57,098 nt of DNA from a virus: positions 1 through 57,098 of the IMG/VR virus record IMGVR_UViG_3300042908_000950, one strand, 5' to 3'. Made by a program: the position numbers and the translations under genes. Position 1 is the first letter of the stretch. Each line of letters begins with the position of its first letter. Shown piece after piece: positions 56,218-57,098 of the stretch. The notes under the pieces were generated by a model, which saw only the letters and a program-made list of their open reading frames with translations, searched no databases and was not told where the DNA came from.

Positions 56218-56789
56218 TGTCTTATATTGGCAATCAAGTTACATCAGTACCTTATATCGTTGATGTTTACAACGGTGACGGTAGCACTGTTGCTTTTGGC
56301 ACATTGGCAAGGTCACCAGCAGGCACAGCATCTATTGCTGTGTATGTCAATGGTGTATATCAAAGACCTGGCTTCGACTATTCGTTGAATGGTGCTGTTA
56401 TCACATTTACAGTTGCACCCGGTACTGGTACAAACAATGTCATTATTCATCATCTTGGTAATGGTACAACAACACAAGTACCATCAGATGGTTCTGTTAC
56501 GGGTGTAAAACTTGCAAGTGGTGCAGTTTCTGGTAACAATATCACAGTCAATGCAATTCGTGGCAATAACATCGTTGCTGGTACGATTACGGGTAACTTG
56601 ATTGCAGACAATGCTGTGTCGGGTAACAACATCGTTGCGAATGCAATTCGTGGCAATAACATCGTTGCAGGGCAAATCACTGGTAATCTCATTGCCGAGA
56701 CATCAATTTCAGCAAATCAATTTTCTTCTTCAGCAAACTCAAAAATCCTAAGTTCAGGATTTATAGGATCAATTATTTTTGGAGCATAA
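56218..56789 (+). CDS. Fibre protein with SGNNI repeats (paralogue)
   Basis: A 190-residue protein, paralogue of that at 51325: MSYIGNQVTSVPYIVDVYNGDGST, IAVYVNGVYQRPGFDYSLNG and VIIHHLG, then about 70 residues of VSGNNITVNAIRGNNIVAGTITGNLIADN-type repeats. The repeats are so recent that a 29-nt DNA string is repeated exactly 90 bp apart. ATG is at 56218 with CAGGAA upstream. Probable thin beta-repeat fibre. Confidence 0.78.
56550..56668 (+). repeat. Direct repeat of 29 bp, 90-bp period
   Basis: The string starting AATGCAATTCGTGGCAATAA occurs at 56550-56578 and again at 56640-56668, exactly 30 codons apart, marking a recent in-frame repeat duplication in the fibre gene. Confidence 0.9.
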
Positions 56790-56792
56790 TAA

Positions 56793-57098
56793 ATGGCCGC
56801 ACCTAATATTGTAAACGTAACTACCATTGTACCACATACAGTGACACTTACGCCAGCAAACACTGCACGACAAGGATTGGTTGCAGCGCCTGCATCAGGT
56901 GCGACACATAAAATCAACACAATCATTGTAGCAAATCTGGATCCAGCAACTGCATACGATTGCACAGTGGAACTTCGTCTTGCAGACGGTACAACATACC
57001 GTTCGATTGCAAACACGATTTCAGTTCCTGCTGATGCAACGCTAGTGTTACTGGACAAAAGTACATCATTTTATTTGTTAGACACCACTGTTACGGGT
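56793..57098 (+). CDS. Beta-rich tail protein, cut by window end (partial)
   Basis: An open frame from ATG 56793 running off the window after 102 codons with no stop. All-beta, with THKINTIIVANLDPATAYDCTVELRLADGTTYRSI (about residues 40-74). The VANLD motif and the following strand pattern match the small tail protein at 52012. It follows the SGNNI fibre by 3 bp, the same order as 51325 then 52012, so the local gene pair is duplicated. Confidence 0.65.
   Translation, partial: MAAPNIVNVTTIVPHTVTLTPANTARQGLVAAPASGATHKINTIIVANLDPATAYDCTVELRLADGTTYRSIANTISVPADATLVLLDKSTSFYLLDTTVTG

Noticed and set aside
13751-57058. CRISPR array or integrase/attachment site
   Set aside because: Repeats found are coding fibre repeats without spacers, and no integrase, repressor or att-like duplication was seen; the phage appears strictly lytic.

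Overview
The window is a 57 kb piece of a large tailed dsDNA phage with a contractile, T4-type tail. The evidence is a near-complete T4-like baseplate set (homologues of gp4, 26, 51, 54/19, 48, 53, 27, 5, 25, 6, 7, 8), T4-type replication genes (RNase H, gp59, gp32), a gp33-like late co-activator, PhoH, and T4-style late promoters of the form NATAAATA. Low GC, very short gaps, stop/start overlaps and several small proteins of types that recur in marine T4-like phages suggest an aquatic proteobacterial (less likely cyanobacterial) host. Family names are from recall of conserved motifs; no search was run.

Layout. 1-4251: 19 tRNA genes (one of abnormal structure), interrupted by a small ORF, a DNA methyltransferase with an unknown partner, and a YkuK-type RNase H-fold protein. 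4253-6167: sigma70-type promoter, small genes, a lone tRNA-Gly and a rubrerythrin. 6178-7359: leftward genes including a coiled-coil membrane protein. 7541-13576: rightward operon with rnh, nucleotidyltransferase, glycosyltransferase, RmlC-like and GalE-like sugar enzymes, ClpP-like protease and small proteins. 13595-19592: first fibre/adhesin block. 19617-22381: small, probably early genes behind near-consensus sigma70 promoters. 22423-24571: PhoH, a RecB-like nuclease and two further genes. 24559-24918: a tmRNA gene in circularly permuted (two-piece) form, encoding the tag ANDESYALAA. 24936-29457: unknowns, a SleB-type endolysin, gp33-59-32 with an inserted HAD phosphatase, then a strong terminator. 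29493-34341: leftward hub/tape-measure genes. 34374-50745: rightward baseplate genes. 50748-57098: second fibre block, cut by the window end.

How it works together. Early genes can be read by unmodified host RNA polymerase from TTGACA-N17/18-TATAMT promoters, several placing the start codon almost at the transcription start. Structural blocks carry late promoters, consistent with gp33. The tRNA array plus a phage tmRNA would supply both decoding capacity and ribosome rescue during host decay. The two fibre blocks share modules (SGNNI-type repeats, paralogous fibre proteins, one with an inserted beta-propeller), pointing to module exchange in host recognition.

The most unusual element is the permuted tmRNA. 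A T-arm/CCA half precedes a 5'-half with tag, the two halves form a 7-bp acceptor stem, and the spacer forms a hairpin stacked on that stem.
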